64,000 bases of DNA from Symsagittifera roscoffensis. Its lineage: Eukaryota > Xenacoelomorpha > Acoela > Convolutidae. Shown here in pieces: positions 12,115 to 22,139 of the stretch; position 1 is the stretch's first letter, and each line of letters begins with the position of its first letter. The notes under the pieces were generated by a model, which did not search any database, was not told where the DNA came from, and saw nothing but the letters and a program-made list of their open reading frames with translations. Location: assembly GCF_963678635.1 (NCBI RefSeq), contig NC_087069.1, forward strand, positions 55,637,175 to 55,701,174. The letters run 5' to 3'. Made by a program: the position numbers and the translations under genes.

Positions 12115-12416
12115 AGATCCCATAATAATGTAGTCAAGCTATTTTCCACGTCCACAAATGAGTTCCGAGTTTGAACACTATTTTTACATTGCCATGATTG
12201 CCCCTTTCCAACCTGCGAGTTTTTATAAGTTGACTTATAGTTCAAATTGATCAATTGCTGTGAAATTTAACAAGCGGACTAATTAGGCGATGACAAATAT
12301 GTTTGGTTTTTACAATTAGGCTTGTAAAACCACTCGTTACACCGTAAACGTAATGCTGGGGGGTTGAAGGAAATATAGCCAAAAAGAGGAGTTAGTTCAA
12401 TACAAGGTACAAATTT

Positions 12417-12636
12417 GGGCTCTTTTCCTGTTCCCTCCCCCTTTCAAATTCAATTTTGAAAAGATTAGTTAACGTTGTCATAATGAAATGATATTTGGAG
12501 TGGTGAACAAGTGGACAACTGTGAACATATTTATTCTTCATTTTTAACAGCGTAACATCACGCATTTAGCCGTAATAATACGTAAAACAAATATAAAACT
12601 CAGTATTTTGAAAGAGGGGAAACTGGAAAAGAGCCC
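12417..12636. mobile_element. MITE family A, copy 2
   Basis: A 220-bp copy with the same inverted ends as copy 1 ('GGGCTCTTTTCC' and 'GGAAAAGAGCCC'). Confidence 0.7.
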
Positions 12637-12664
12637 AAATTGGGATCTATTTATCAAACTCATT

Positions 12665-12880
12665 TACCGCGCGTGTCGCCGCTTAGCGGCAATAATCGGC
12701 TCTAAATTTTGTATAGAGTTCTACCCTCTGTTGGCAAGCTCGCAACACGTTGACGCGACTGCGGCGGCCACTATATTTTTGGCTGAATTGTCTCTGGCTG
12801 AATTTTCTGTTTAATTTTGGCTGAATTGTCTGAACTTCAATTCGGCTGAATTGTCTTTGGCCGAATTGTCTGGACGCGTA
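12665..12880. mobile_element. Foldback element C, partial copy
   Basis: The segment contains the GC-rich hairpin core (around 'CGCCGCTTAGCGG') and the right-hand array of 'GGCTGAATTGTCT' motifs also found at 19,065-19,275. The left-hand inverted array present near 18,890 is missing, so this copy is truncated at its left edge, at 12,665. Open frames on both strands come from the repeated motif and are not genes. Confidence 0.65.
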
Positions 12881-12907
12881 AGATTGCACATAGAAAAATT
12901 TCCGTTT

Positions 12908-13121
12908 CTTTTTTTTCATACCCCACCTCACTCAAGCTTCAACTTTTTAGTGTAACGAGTGGTTTTACGAGGTTGATTATAAAGGCCAATTATGTTTGCC
13001 GTCGCTTTATTAGTCTTTATGTCAAATTTCATAGCAATTGGACAAGCTGGTCAATAAATTTTCGTGTAAAACTTTGCTGGTGGGGGGTGGGGGGGGGGGG
13101 CGGGGGGAGGAAAAAGAGCCA
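12908..13121. mobile_element. MITE family B, copy 3
   Basis: Contains 'CCCCACCTCACTCAAGC', 'GTAACGAGTGGTTTTACGAGG', and a long G-run followed by 'GGAAAAAGAGCC'. The left end has no clean GGCTCTTTTTCC. A near copy lies at 19,310. Confidence 0.55.
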
Positions 13122-13224
13122 AATTACCCTTCATGATGGATGCGTTTAGTATAAAACATAGTTTTCAAATTTAACTTTATTCACTACTAAAAAAAATAAA
13201 ATTGTACAACCAGAAAGTCGAGAG

Positions 13225-13640
13225 AAAATTGTACAACTCTATAAAGCTATCTTGATGAATTAGGCTTCAAAAATTTAGTTTTTTTTGAGTGCTTGTTTGT
13301 TAGGAGGATTGAGGGAGAGATTAAACTTTTAATTTGCTTGTTGGTTGATGACAGAGTGGTTTGTCGAGCGAAAAAAAATTCTATAACTGGTTTGAAATAC
13401 AATATCTCTGACAAAAATTGGAGTTAAGCGAGATAAGTTATCTTGAATGGTCCTCAGGAATGAAAATTGACTACTTAGGAAACGAAATTAGGATGATTCA
13501 GGAGAAATCTGTTGAATAATTGTCAACAAGATTTAAGATGACCGAAGCAAAATCGATAACAACTCCTCCTGGCCAACACAAAAAACTAGAAAAAGAACAT
13601 TGTCTTTTAGAAGGTAGCATAGAACAAAAATATGAAACAA
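13225..13640 (+). pseudogene. Copia reverse transcriptase tail, copy 2
   Basis: Same sequence as the 3' part of fragments 1 and 3: landmarks 'GAATTAGGCTTCAAAAA', 'GAAAATTGACTACTTAGGAA' and 'ACAAGATTTAAGATGACCGA'. No open frame of useful length remains. It ends in the same LTR scrap as copy 1. Confidence 0.6.
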
Positions 13641-13840
13641 CGTTTTAGTCATTGGTTCGAGCAACTTTGTGCTGGTGATTTAGCATATATTTTTGATCTG
13701 AATTAAAACCTAGCAGACCTAAAACCTAGCAGCTTTAGACCCTTAAAGAACCTGTAAGAGCATGAAATCGTTTTGTAATTCTCTATTACAGAGTAGCTGA
13801 GATTGTATCCTGTTCTGTCTAAGCGACGTAAAATCGATTT

Positions 13841-14049
13841 GGCTCTTTTTCCTTTCCCCCCACCCCCCACCTCACACGAGCTTCAGTTTTTTTTAGCGTA
13901 ACGAGTGGTCTTACGAGGTTCAGTATGAAGACCAAATATGTTTGTCGTGGCCGAATCAGTCTGTATGTAGATTTTCATAACAATCCGATAAAGTGGTCAA
14001 CAAATTTACATGTAAAAATTCGCAGGTTGGATGAAAAAGAAAAAGAGCC
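13841..14049. mobile_element. MITE family B, copy 4
   Basis: Near-identical to copy 1 (11,127), being the same insertion carried along by the segmental duplication. Confidence 0.65.
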
Positions 14050-14303
14050 ATCGATTTTTCTGGTGGGGGAGCAGTAAAAGAGAGAATCTGTTGTGTAAGT
14101 CTAAATTAAAATTGATTCCAAAAAATTAATTGAAATTACGTCCCGCAAAAATCAAGATTTATTTCGTCATACTTTTAGCAACAAAAAGACATTGCTGCAA
14201 AAGTCAAATTTCGTTCATTTAGTTATTAACTTTTCGATCTTTTATAGAAATTAGTCAATAAAAAAACCAAAAAAAATATCTTGCTCAGTTGAAAGTATTT
14301 AAA

Positions 14304-14545
14304 ATGAAAACGAATTCAATTTGTTTTTCTCGAGGGAATCTTTTGATGACTATAATGTCGGAAATGTCGTGCAATTTTTTGACTGACAATCGGCCGATAA
14401 TCAACGGGTATGATGCCCCCAGACAGACCCTACTAAGTGCGGTTGGATATCACCGTGTACATCAATGGCACTAGAGACTATTGTGGGGGGACAATCATCA
14501 GTTCCGGATATGTTCTGACGGCCGCACACTGCCTCTATAAGATGG
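14304..14545 (+). pseudogene. Trypsin-like serine protease first exon, dead copy 2
   Basis: Shares with copy 1 the extra C in the GATGCCCCC run and the TAC TAA lesion. It differs from copy 1 by only a few substitutions. The catalytic-His block 'TAAHC' is present in a shifted frame. The duplication that made this pair therefore copied an already dead exon. It ends in the same 'ATGGGCTAG' as the intact exon. Confidence 0.8.
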
Positions 14546-14626
14546 GCTAGTTTTGAAGCTTAAGAAGATTTTTAAAGCCGTTAAATTTACTTTCCCATTA
14601 CTTCCCTGAATAAATTATAGATCCCA

Positions 14627-14827
14627 GGCTCTTTTTCCTACCCCCCCCCACCTCACGCCAGTTTCAACTTATTAGTGTAACGAGTGGTTTTACGAGGTTG
14701 AGTAAGAAGAACAAATATATTTGCTGTGGCCTTAATAGTCTGTATGTAAATTTTCATAACAACCGGACAATGTGGTCAACAAATTAACATGTAAAAATTT
14801 GCAGGTGGGGGAAAAGGGAATAGAGCC
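14627..14827. mobile_element. MITE family B, copy 5
   Basis: Duplicate of copy 2 with ends 'GGCTCTTTTTCC' and 'GGGAATAGAGCC'. Confidence 0.6.
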
Positions 14828-15129
14828 AGATCCCATAATAATGTAGTCAAGCTATTTTCCATGTCCACAAGTGAGTTCCGAGTTTGAACACTATTTTTAC
14901 ATTGCCATGATTGCCCCTTTCCAACCTGCGAGTTTTTATAAGTTGACTTATAGTTCAAATTGATCAATTGCTGTGAAATTTGACAAGCGGACTAATTAGG
15001 CGATGACAAATATATTTGGTTTTTACAATTAGGCTTGTAAAACCACTCGTTACACCGTAAACGTAATGCTGGGGGGTTGAAGGAAATATATCCAAAAAGA
15101 GGAGTTAGTTCAATACAAGGTACAAATTT

Positions 15130-15349
15130 GGGCTCTTTTCCTGTTCCCTCCCCCTTTCAAATTCAATTTTGAAAAGATTAGTTAACGTTGTCATAATGAA
15201 ATGATATTTGGAGTGGTGAACAAGTGGACAACTGTGAACATATTTATTCTTCATTTTTAACAGCATAACATCACGCATTTAGCCGTAATAACATGTAAAA
15301 CAAACATAAAACTCAGTATTTTGAAAGAGGGGAAACTGGAAAAGAGCCC
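15130..15349. mobile_element. MITE family A, copy 3
   Basis: Third 220-bp copy with intact inverted ends, carried by unit 3. Confidence 0.7.
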
Positions 15350-15640
15350 AAATTGGGATCTATTTATCAAACTCATTTACCTTGCCAACTTATTGAAATT
15401 TTATCGGCCTTTTGCTTTTAATTTGGCTTACAATCTCGAAAATTTTTATTTTCATTCTGCTATAAGCGAGTCTCTGTATGGAGAAAAACCCAACCTGAAT
15501 TTTTGACGTGTAGCGCATAATTTTGTGGAAAAACTTTATCGCAAAAAACTAGACAAAACTTCCAATAGAAGAACTTTCTTGAGGTCATCGGGAAACAGTA
15601 AAACTTATCCGATAGGAATTGAGAATGAAGAAAACTCAAA

Positions 15641-17244
15641 ATGCAAAAGTCTAGAAACGTTAGTTTTGACAAATCTAAATTCTATTTTGAGAAAAAGATA
15701 GAAAGTGATGAGGAAGAAAAAGTAGGTGATGTAGTTTTTTTTGGGGAGAAGTTCTCAAAAAAATACAACAAAAATGCTAAGAAAGCTTTAGCAGACCGTG
15801 ACTGGCAAGAATCAGTGAAAAAAAGTTTTATTCATTAGAGAAAATCAAAGTTTGGGAATTAGTTAGAAAAAGAGGAGAAAAGCCTGGAGGCAGCAGATGG
15901 CAGTTTGCTTTGAATTATGGACCTAATGGTGAAGTTTCAATGTTTAGGGCTTGGTTTGTTGCTGAAGGTTGTAGCCAAGTTGAGGAAGGGATTTCACGAA
16001 ACGTGTTTGCCTGAAACTAAGATGTCGACAATAAAAATAGTTCTAAGCTTAGCAGTTCAAAACAGGTATGAGTTGAGACAGCTAGACATTAGAACTGCAT
16101 ACTTGAATGGCAAACTAGGTGAAGATGTTCTTATGAAGCAACCTGAAGGGTTTGAGAAGTTTGATGAAGAAGGAAAACCTTTAGGTTGTCTTTTTAAGAA
16201 AACTCTTTATGGAAAAAAGCAGTCCGTAGAAACTGGCAGAGGACTCTATAAGGCTATCTTGATGAATTAGGCTTCAAAAATTTAGTTTTTTTTTGAGTGC
16301 TTGTTTGTTAAGAGGATTGAGGGAGAGATTAAACTTTTAATTTGCTTGTTGGTTGATGACAGAGTGGTTTGTCGAGCGAAAAAAAATTCTATAACTGGTT
16401 TGAAATACAATATCTCTGACACAAATCGGAGTTAAGCGAGATAAGTGATCTTGAATGGTCCTCAGGAATGAAAATTGACTACTGAGGAAACGAAATTAGG
16501 ACGATTCAGTAGAAATCTGTTGAAAAATTGTCAACAAGATTTAAGATGACCGAAGCAAAACCGATAACAACCGTTCTTGGTGAAAATGAAAAATTAGCAA
16601 AAGAATATTGTTTTTTAGATGTAGCATAGAACAAGAAATATGAAAAAAACGAAAAACTGATAAAGTAGACACAACATTTGCTTTGCAGCAAACCTTCTAA
16701 GCTTTTTTGTGGAAAACCCAGGTGAAAAGCATTGGAAAGCATGAAAAAAATTGTCTAAGATACTGATAGTAACAAAAAGTACCTTCAGTATATACGAGGG
16801 ATAAGACGTTGAACCTTGTTAGCTAATTGGATGCGGACTGGGCTGGAAAAATAGGCAATAGGAGAAGTATCTCAGGATACTCTTCTAAACTCAGTGAAAA
16901 CTCAGGTGTAATAAGTTGTCCTAGCAGACTTCAGCGCTGTGATCAACTTCAACAGCCGAAGCAGAACACAATGATGTGGTCGAAACAGTAAAGGAAGCAT
17001 AATTAGCGACTTAGGCATAATATGTAATAGGTTTTTGAAAGTTTTCGTTGATAACCAAGCTTGTATCGCCCTTAGTAAACATTCAATCAACCACGAAAAG
17101 ACGAATCACTTTGCCATAAAACTACACTTCCTTCGAGAGTTAGTTGAACAGAAAAAGGTGACATTAACTATTTTACTAGCAGCAAGTATGCCTGCAGACT
17201 CGTCGACGAAAAACTTGGGAGGATTCAAGACTGCATCTTTCTGA
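15641..17244 (+). pseudogene. Copia RT to RNase H fragment, copy 3
   Basis: The longest surviving copia piece. 15,641-15,838 carries the pre-RT linker ('SRNVSFDKSKFYFEKK') and 15,917-16,270 carries 'LRQLDIRTAYLNGKLGEDV' and 'CLFKKTLYGKKQS', the first third of RVT_2. After a degraded middle, 17,035-17,244 gives 'VDNQACIALSKHSINHEKTNH' cut short by decay, with 'ELVEQKKVTL' and 'MPADSSTKNLGG' after it. These are the last two blocks of a copia RNase H. A purine-rich 'GAAAAGCGGGG' lies just before the 3' LTR and is the likely polypurine tract. Stops and frame changes make it non-functional. Confidence 0.8.
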
Positions 17245-17282
17245 GACATTCTACTAGGAACCACTTAATTTGAAAAGCGGGG

Positions 17283-17526
17283 TGTTGGTGATTTTTTGTA
17301 CCTAAATTGGATTTGGTCTTTCTTTTTTGGTTCAAACTGAAAGATCACTTCCCGACTTTTGTTAAAATTAGCTGGTGAAACATGACGTTTTAGTCATTGG
17401 TTCGAGCAACTTTGTGCTGGTAACTTACCATTTATATTTCGTCTGAATTACTACTGGATCTATCACTCAAATCTCATTAATTCACTCCTAATTAATCAAC
17501 CGTTTGTCGCTGCAATAACCTTGATA
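17283..17526 (+). repeat. 3' LTR of the copia relic
   Basis: About 244 bp. It starts TGTTGGTGATTTTTTG directly after a purine-rich tract and aligns with 7,582-7,828 with many differences and small gaps. Confidence 0.65.
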
Positions 17527-18082
17527 AGAAGTAATCCTATTAGTTCTGTCGAAAGTGAAATTGCGAAGAAAAATACGAAAAAAATTTCTGATATCAATGC
17601 GCATTAGGACTCTAGATTTGCTCCTAATTTGTTTCATTAGTTGGATAAATGCGATGGTTTGGCTAATTTACGTTTTCACCAAATATGATAGTTGATTAAG
17701 AAGTGCAGTTATTTCTGTTTTCAAACGAAACGTTGACTCTGATCCTTTGTGGCTGATATGAGTTTGAATTTCAATCTGCAGTAATATCTAGATTTAGCAA
17801 AATGTTTTGTTGCAGAGCAGAAGATCGAGTAATAGGAAGCCCAAAACTTTGGGCTTGATTTTGTTGGTCTATTGTCCAATACTGTTGGTCGAGATTCATT
17901 AACTAAACCTAAGGTTTCAATTGAGATTTAGATATCGATATTTGATTTCAAGAATATAAATATAGTTCTTGAATTTTTTTTTGTAAAAATTAGGCTAGTT
18001 TACGCATTGAATAAAATTAAGCTTGGATTAGGTTTCCAAAAATTAGTTCATGCCTTTTAATTTTTGTTTCATGAGCTTCGAA
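17527..18082. other. Non-coding, no feature seen
   Basis: AT-rich sequence between the copia relic and the Tc1-like foldback element. It has no open frame of interest and no repeat that I can match elsewhere in the window. Confidence 0.5.
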
Positions 18083-18084
18083 TA

Positions 18085-18835
18085 CAGTGCTGATTTAAAT
18101 TATCCGGACGAAACGAACAAAACTTGAATTTTCAAACGCGTTTTTCTCAAATTGGGTTAAGATAAGACAAAAAGTGAAGAGGACAAAAGTTGCTTAGAAT
18201 TTCACCAGAATTAATATGGTGCAATTTTTTCTCCAAAATTCTCAACAAAAATTTTACCCCAAAAACGGGTCATTTTGGCTTTTTTCAATTAATCAAAAAT
18301 TACGCGGAAACTACTTTGTTAATTGATAAGGAAACCTCTTACGCAGGAAGCCTCTTCTGCAGCTCAACAAAGTTTAAAAAGGGTTAAATCTCCAAAAATT
18401 TGCGCAAATTGTTTGAAATTTGTTTTTAAACAGAGATTCTGGTTTTATATGGTAAAAATCACATTTATTGACTATCAAGTGAAATTTTTTTCATTTATAC
18501 TGGTTTTTGGAGATTTAATCCTTGTTAAACTTTGTTGAGCTGCGTAAGAGGTTTCCTGTGATATAAATTTCATATCAATTAACAAAGTACTTTCAGCGTA
18601 ATTCTTGATTAATTGAAAAAAGCCAAAATGACCCATTTTTGGGGTAACATTTTTGTTGAGAATTTTGGAGAAAAAATGGCACCATATTAATTCTGGTGAA
18701 ATTCTAAGCAACTTTTGCCCTTCACTTGACAATTTGTCCTCTTCACTTTTTGTCTAATCTTAACCCAATTTGAGAATAACGCGTTTGAAAATTCAAGTTT
18801 TGTTCGTTTTGTCCGGATAATTTAAATCAGCACTG
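18085..18835. mobile_element. Tc1/mariner-type foldback MITE
   Basis: The element begins CAGTGCTGATTTAAATTATC and ends with the inverse ending CAGCACTG. It is flanked on both sides by TA (18,083-18,084 and 18,836-18,837), the Tc1/mariner target duplication. The two arms are inverted copies of about 320-340 bp (18,085-18,405 and about 18,500-18,835), leaving a loop of only ~100 bp. No transposase is encoded; open frames within the arms mirror one another and are accidental. CAGTGCTG is the same octamer that begins C. elegans Tc1, though the rest of the end differs. Confidence 0.8.
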
Positions 18836-18884
18836 TATAATGTGTATAAAATAATTTTTGAGCAATTATGAGCATTTTAAGATT

Positions 18885-19280
18885 GGGCGCACAGACAATT
18901 CGGTCAAAGACAATTCAGCCAATTTGAAATTCAGACAATTCAGCCAAAAATATACAGACAATTCAACCTGAGACAATTCAGCCAGTTTTACAAAATGCTA
19001 AATTCGAAAGAAAAAATTCGGAATTGGAGCTATTTCTCGGTTTAAGGTCGCCGGTGGGCGCGCTACGCGCGTGTCGCCGCTTAGCGGCGATAATCGGCTC
19101 TAAATTTTGTATAGAGTTCTACCCTCTGTTGGCAAGCTCGCAACACGTTGGCGCGACTGCGGCGGTCACTATATTTTTGGCTGAATTGTCTCTGGCTGAA
19201 TTTTCTGCTTAATTTTGGCTGAATTGTCTGAACTTCAATTTGGCTGAATTGTCTTTGGCCGAATTGTCTGGACGCGTAAG
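18885..19280. mobile_element. Foldback element C with inverted motif arrays, full copy
   Basis: The left side (18,890-18,985) is a loose array of 'GACAATTCAGCC'-type motifs. The right side (19,165-19,275) is the inverted array of 'GGCTGAATTGTCT' motifs. Between them lies a GC-rich core (about 19,040-19,165) with short perfect hairpins such as 'CGCCGCTTAGCGGCG' and 'GCGCGCTACGCGCG'. Such a design (inverted arrays of a short repeat around a unique centre) is typical of foldback-like elements. No protein is encoded. A truncated relative is at 12,665, and a diverged core in opposite orientation is at about 58,386. Confidence 0.65.
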
Positions 19281-19309
19281 ATTGCACATAGAAAATTTCC
19301 GTTTCTTCT

Positions 19310-19503
19310 TTTTCATACCCCACCTCACTCAAGCTTCAACTTTTTAGTGTAACGAGTGGTTTTACGAGGTTGATTATAAAGGCCAAATATGTTTGCCGTC
19401 GCTTTATTAGTCTTTATGTCAAATGGACAAGCTGGTCAATAAATTTTCGTGTAAAACTTTGCTGGTGGGGGGGGGGGGGGGGGCGGGGGTCTGAAAAAGA
19501 GCC
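19310..19503. mobile_element. MITE family B, copy 6
   Basis: Matches copy 3 (12,908) with a small deletion after 'TTTATGTCAAAT'. A G-run of about 16 precedes the right end 'AAAAAGAGCC'. It stands next to foldback element C exactly as copy 3 does, so the pair was duplicated together. Confidence 0.55.
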
Positions 19504-19815
19504 AAATTACCCTTCATGATGGATGCGTTTAGTATAAAACATAGTTTTCAAATTTAACTTTATTCACTACTAAAAAAAATAAAATTGTACAACCAGAAAG
19601 TCGAGAGACAAACAGAGGACAGATTCAGCGCACCAAAGAGGCATATAAGTACGGTGCGGGATCGTTATGTCAGGTGACTGAGGTAAAGTTGGAAAAAGAC
19701 CTAGCAGCTTTAGACCCTTAAAGAACCTGTAAGAGCATGAAATCGTTTTCTAATTCTCTAATACAGAGTAGCTGAGATCGTATCCTGTTCTGTCTAAGCG
19801 ACGTAAAATCGATTT

Positions 19816-20024
19816 GGCTCTTTTTCCTTTCCCCCCACCCCCCACCTCACACGAGCTTCAGTTTTTTTTAGCGTAACGAGTGGTCTTACGAGGTTCAGTA
19901 TGAAGACCAAATATGTTTGTCGTGGCCGAATCAGTCTGTATGTAGATTTTCATAACAATCCGATAAAGTGGTCAACAAATTTACATGTAAAAATTCGCAG
20001 GTGGGGGGAAAAGGAAAAAGAGCC
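19816..20024. mobile_element. MITE family B, copy 7
   Basis: Ends 'GGCTCTTTTTCC' and 'GGAAAAAGAGCC' are perfect inverted repeats here, the best-preserved B copy. Confidence 0.7.
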
Positions 20025-20280
20025 ATCGATTTTTCTGGTGGGGGAGCTTTAAAAGAAAGAATCTTTTGTGTAAGTCCAAATCAAAATTGATTCCAAAAAA
20101 TTAATTGAAATTACGTCCCGCAATAATCAAGATTTATTTCGTCATACTTTTAGCGCCGAAAAAGACAACATTGCAAAAGTCAAATTTCGTTCATTACTTG
20201 ATAACTTTAAGTCCTTTTACAGAAATTAGTCAATAAACAAATCAAAAAAAAAATATCTCGCTCAGCTGAAAGTATTTAAA

Positions 20281-20521
20281 ATGAAAATGAATTCAATTTG
20301 TTTTTCTCGAGGGATTTTTTTGATGACTATAATGTCGGAAATGTCGTGCAATTTTTTGAGTGACACTCGGTCGATAATCAACGGGTATGATGCCCCAGAC
20401 AGACCCTACTATGTGCGGTTGGACATCACCATGTACAGCAATGGCACTAGAGACTATTGTGGGGGGACAATCATCAGTTCCGGATATGTTCTGACGGCCG
20501 CACACTGCCTCTATAAGATGG
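20281..20521 (+). CDS. Trypsin-like serine protease, first coding exon (intact copy)
   Basis: Eighty open codons from the ATG directly after 'AGTATTTAAA'. A hydrophobic stretch (residues 5-22, ending MSEMSC) may act as a signal sequence. 'RSIINGYDAP' (about residues 35-44) is a zymogen activation site of the R|I-[IV]-[NGE]-G type. 'CGGTIISSGYVLTAAHC' contains the S1-family catalytic His. The frame then meets a stop unless spliced. All three copies end 'ATGGGCTAGT', so a GC donor after ATGG is the best guess. That gives a phase which joins in frame with the exon-like sequence at 57,643. Upstream I see only AT-rich DNA and a MITE. It may still be a pseudogene; no later exon with the catalytic Asp or Ser is visible. 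Confidence 0.7.
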
Positions 20522-20602
20522 GCTAGTTTTGAAGCTTTAGAAAATTTTTAAAGCCGTTAAATTTACTTTCCCATTACTTCCCTGAATAAATTATAGATCC
20601 CA

Positions 20603-20811
20603 GGCTCTTTTTCCTACCCCCCCCCCCCCCCCCACCTCACGCCAGTTTCAACTTATTAGTGTAACGAGTGGTTTTACGAGGTTGAGTAAGAAGAACAAAT
20701 ATATTTGCTGTGGCCTTATTAGTCTGTATGTAAATTTTCATAACAACCGGACAATGTGGTCAACAAATTAACATGTAAAAATTTGCAGGTGGGGGAAAAG
20801 GGAATAGAGCC
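20603..20811. mobile_element. MITE family B, copy 8
   Basis: Duplicate of copies 2 and 5 with an expanded C-run (about 17) just inside the left end. 'AGATCCC' flanks it on both sides. Confidence 0.6.
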
Positions 20812-21112
20812 AGATCCCATAATAATGTAGTCAAGCTATTTTCCATGTCCACAAGTGAGTTCCGAGTTTGAACACTATTTTTACATTGCCATGATTGCCC
20901 CTTTCCAACCTGCGAGTTTTTATAAGTTGACTTATAGTTCAAATTGATCAATTGCTGTGAAATTTGACAAGCGGACTAATTAGGCGATGACAAATATATT
21001 TGGTTTTTACAATTAGGCTTGTAAAACCACTCGTTACACCGCAAACTTGATGCTGGGGGTTGAAGGAAATATAGCCAAAAAGAGGGGTTAGTTCAATACA
21101 AGGTACAAATTT

Positions 21113-21320
21113 GGGATCTATTTATTAATCTCATTTATCAATCTCTACCCTTCAAGAAAGGGGGTTGTAAATTTAGGCGGTTGTTTCACCAATCAGAACA
21201 TAATGCAGCCAAATTAGAATTCTCAATACAAAGTTTTAGTGCTATTTGACTGTATTTATTGGTAGGGGTGGATCTACTTTAGTATATACCTTACGAGGGT
21301 TGAGACTTAAGTAGATCGTG
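21113..21320. mobile_element. MITE family D, copy 1
   Basis: Starts 'GGGATCTATTTATTAATC' and ends near 'TAAGTAGATC'. It shares 'CAAGAAAGGGGGTT', 'ATGCAGC' and 'CTCAATACAAAG' with the next copy. About 200 bp, non-coding. Confidence 0.5.
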
Positions 21321-21377
21321 AAGGGGGGAGAAATAAAAAGAGCCCAAAAGGGGGTTAAGTTCGTTACAAGGTAAAAA

Positions 21378-21577
21378 GTACGGGATCTACTTATCAGTAT
21401 CTGTTCCCTTCAAGAAAGGGGGTTCTAAAAAGTAGTCAATTTTTCGACCACTCAGACCAAAATGCAGCAAAATTATAACTCTCAATACAAAGCTCTAGTG
21501 CTAAGTTACGGTATTTGCTTATAAGGGTGGAGAGTCTTTAGTAGATACCATAGGGGTGTTGAGTTTATAAGTAGATC
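21378..21577. mobile_element. MITE family D, copy 2
   Basis: Ends 'GGGATCTACTTAT' and 'ATAAGTAGATCC' are a clear inverted pair. The internal sequence matches copy 1 at roughly 75-80% by eye. It is preceded by 'AAAAAGAGCCC', the tail of an A/B-like end, so family D may have inserted next to, or be related to, those families. Confidence 0.6.
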
Positions 21578-22139
21578 CAAATTTCGTGTAATCCTATCTC
21601 TTCATTTTTTTCTGAATAAAGGGATAAAGGGCATCATGTGGTGCGGGGAATATCTAACAAGACCCGTGGTTGCGTTACGCAAAAACATTTTGTCCTGACA
21701 TTTTGTCCTCAAAAACAAACTTGTAAAACTACACTGATTTTTATATATCAACTTGTTGGAGAGAAGGTCAATCCGTAAACTTTTCCCAAGCGAAAGTAAT
21801 GGTCACAAAATTTTACATATGAACAGATATGAGCAACTTCTATTACATCATCCCACCAGATAGGCTAGGTGCTATCATAGTGAAATATATGATAATGAAG
21901 ATAACTTTTTTGAAGTTTGTATTATTTTTGTGAAACAATCTATCGCGTATGAAGTATCTTTTTTCATTCGCTGTGAGTGGTGACTTTTGTTCAAACTGCA
22001 ATTCTCCCGATTCTTCTTCAGTATTGTCATCAGAAGTGAGGTTGCCATCAAGATCAGAAGTATGATCAGACTCTGTATCACTCTAGTTATTTTCTAGATC
22101 ATCCTTGTGGTAGTTAGGCGTTTTGGGAGTAGCAAACCG
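21578..22139. other. Non-coding, no feature seen
   Basis: AT-rich. A 68-codon minus-strand frame at 21,875-22,081 shows no motif. Nothing else stands out. Confidence 0.45.

Larger units (their letters stand above)
9247..12253. repeat. Tandem segmental duplication, unit 1 (~3.0 kb)
   Basis: The unit begins with 'ATTGCTGTGAAATTTGACAAG', a landmark that recurs at 12,254, 14,967 and 20,951. It carries in order a MITE-B fragment (reverse), MITE A, copia RT pieces, a scrap of copia LTR, MITE B, a trypsin-like exon and another MITE B. Units 2 to 4 repeat parts of this order with internal deletions or replacements. Spacing between landmarks is about 3,007, 2,713 and 5,984 bp. Confidence 0.75.
12254..14966. 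repeat. Tandem segmental duplication, unit 2 (~2.7 kb)
   Basis: Begins with the 'ATTGCTGTGAAATTT' landmark. It repeats unit 1 up to MITE A, then differs. The 5' copia RT piece is replaced at about 12,665-13,220 by a foldback-element segment and a MITE B. From 13,225 it rejoins unit 1 in the RT tail and runs through MITE B, the trypsin-like exon and MITE B. Confidence 0.7.
14967..17282. repeat. Tandem segmental duplication, unit 3
   Basis: Begins at the 'ATTGCTGTGAAATTT' landmark, repeats MITE A and the whole copia RT segment of unit 1, and continues further into copia sequence (through RNase H to the 3' LTR) than the other units. It is probably the original copia segment from which units 1 and 2 were copied. 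Confidence 0.6.
7582..17526 (+). mobile_element. Ty1/copia retrotransposon relic, internally rearranged
   Basis: Related LTR-like sequences bound the region (about 7,582-7,828 and 17,283-17,526). Between them, in order on the plus strand, lie a GAG-pre-integrase/integrase zinc-finger fragment, RT fragments and a C-terminal RNase H fragment. That is the order within a copia polyprotein. The interior has been duplicated in units of about 3.0 and 2.7 kb that also carry host sequence: a trypsin-like exon and MITEs. Partial copia RT therefore appears three times. All pieces are frameshifted or stopped. The LTR pair is visibly diverged, so the insertion is old. Confidence 0.7.
19630..20950. repeat. 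Tandem segmental duplication, unit 4 (host-exon part only)
   Basis: Repeats the 'CCTAGCAGCTTTAGACCC' to 'TTCAAATTGATCA' part of units 1 and 2 (MITE B, trypsin-like exon, MITE B) without the copia RT part. It holds the only intact copy of the exon. Differences include a longer C-run in the second MITE. After it, 20,951-21,110 starts a further, quickly truncated unit. Confidence 0.65.

Noticed and set aside
12683-12931. Minus-strand frame with FGQRQFSQ-type repeats (also 19,081-19,332)
   Set aside because: It arises from the GGCTGAATTGTCT motif array of foldback element C.
8735-17244. A functional copia element
   Set aside because: Every domain fragment is frameshifted or stopped, the integrase core is missing and the RT YxDD is not in an open frame.
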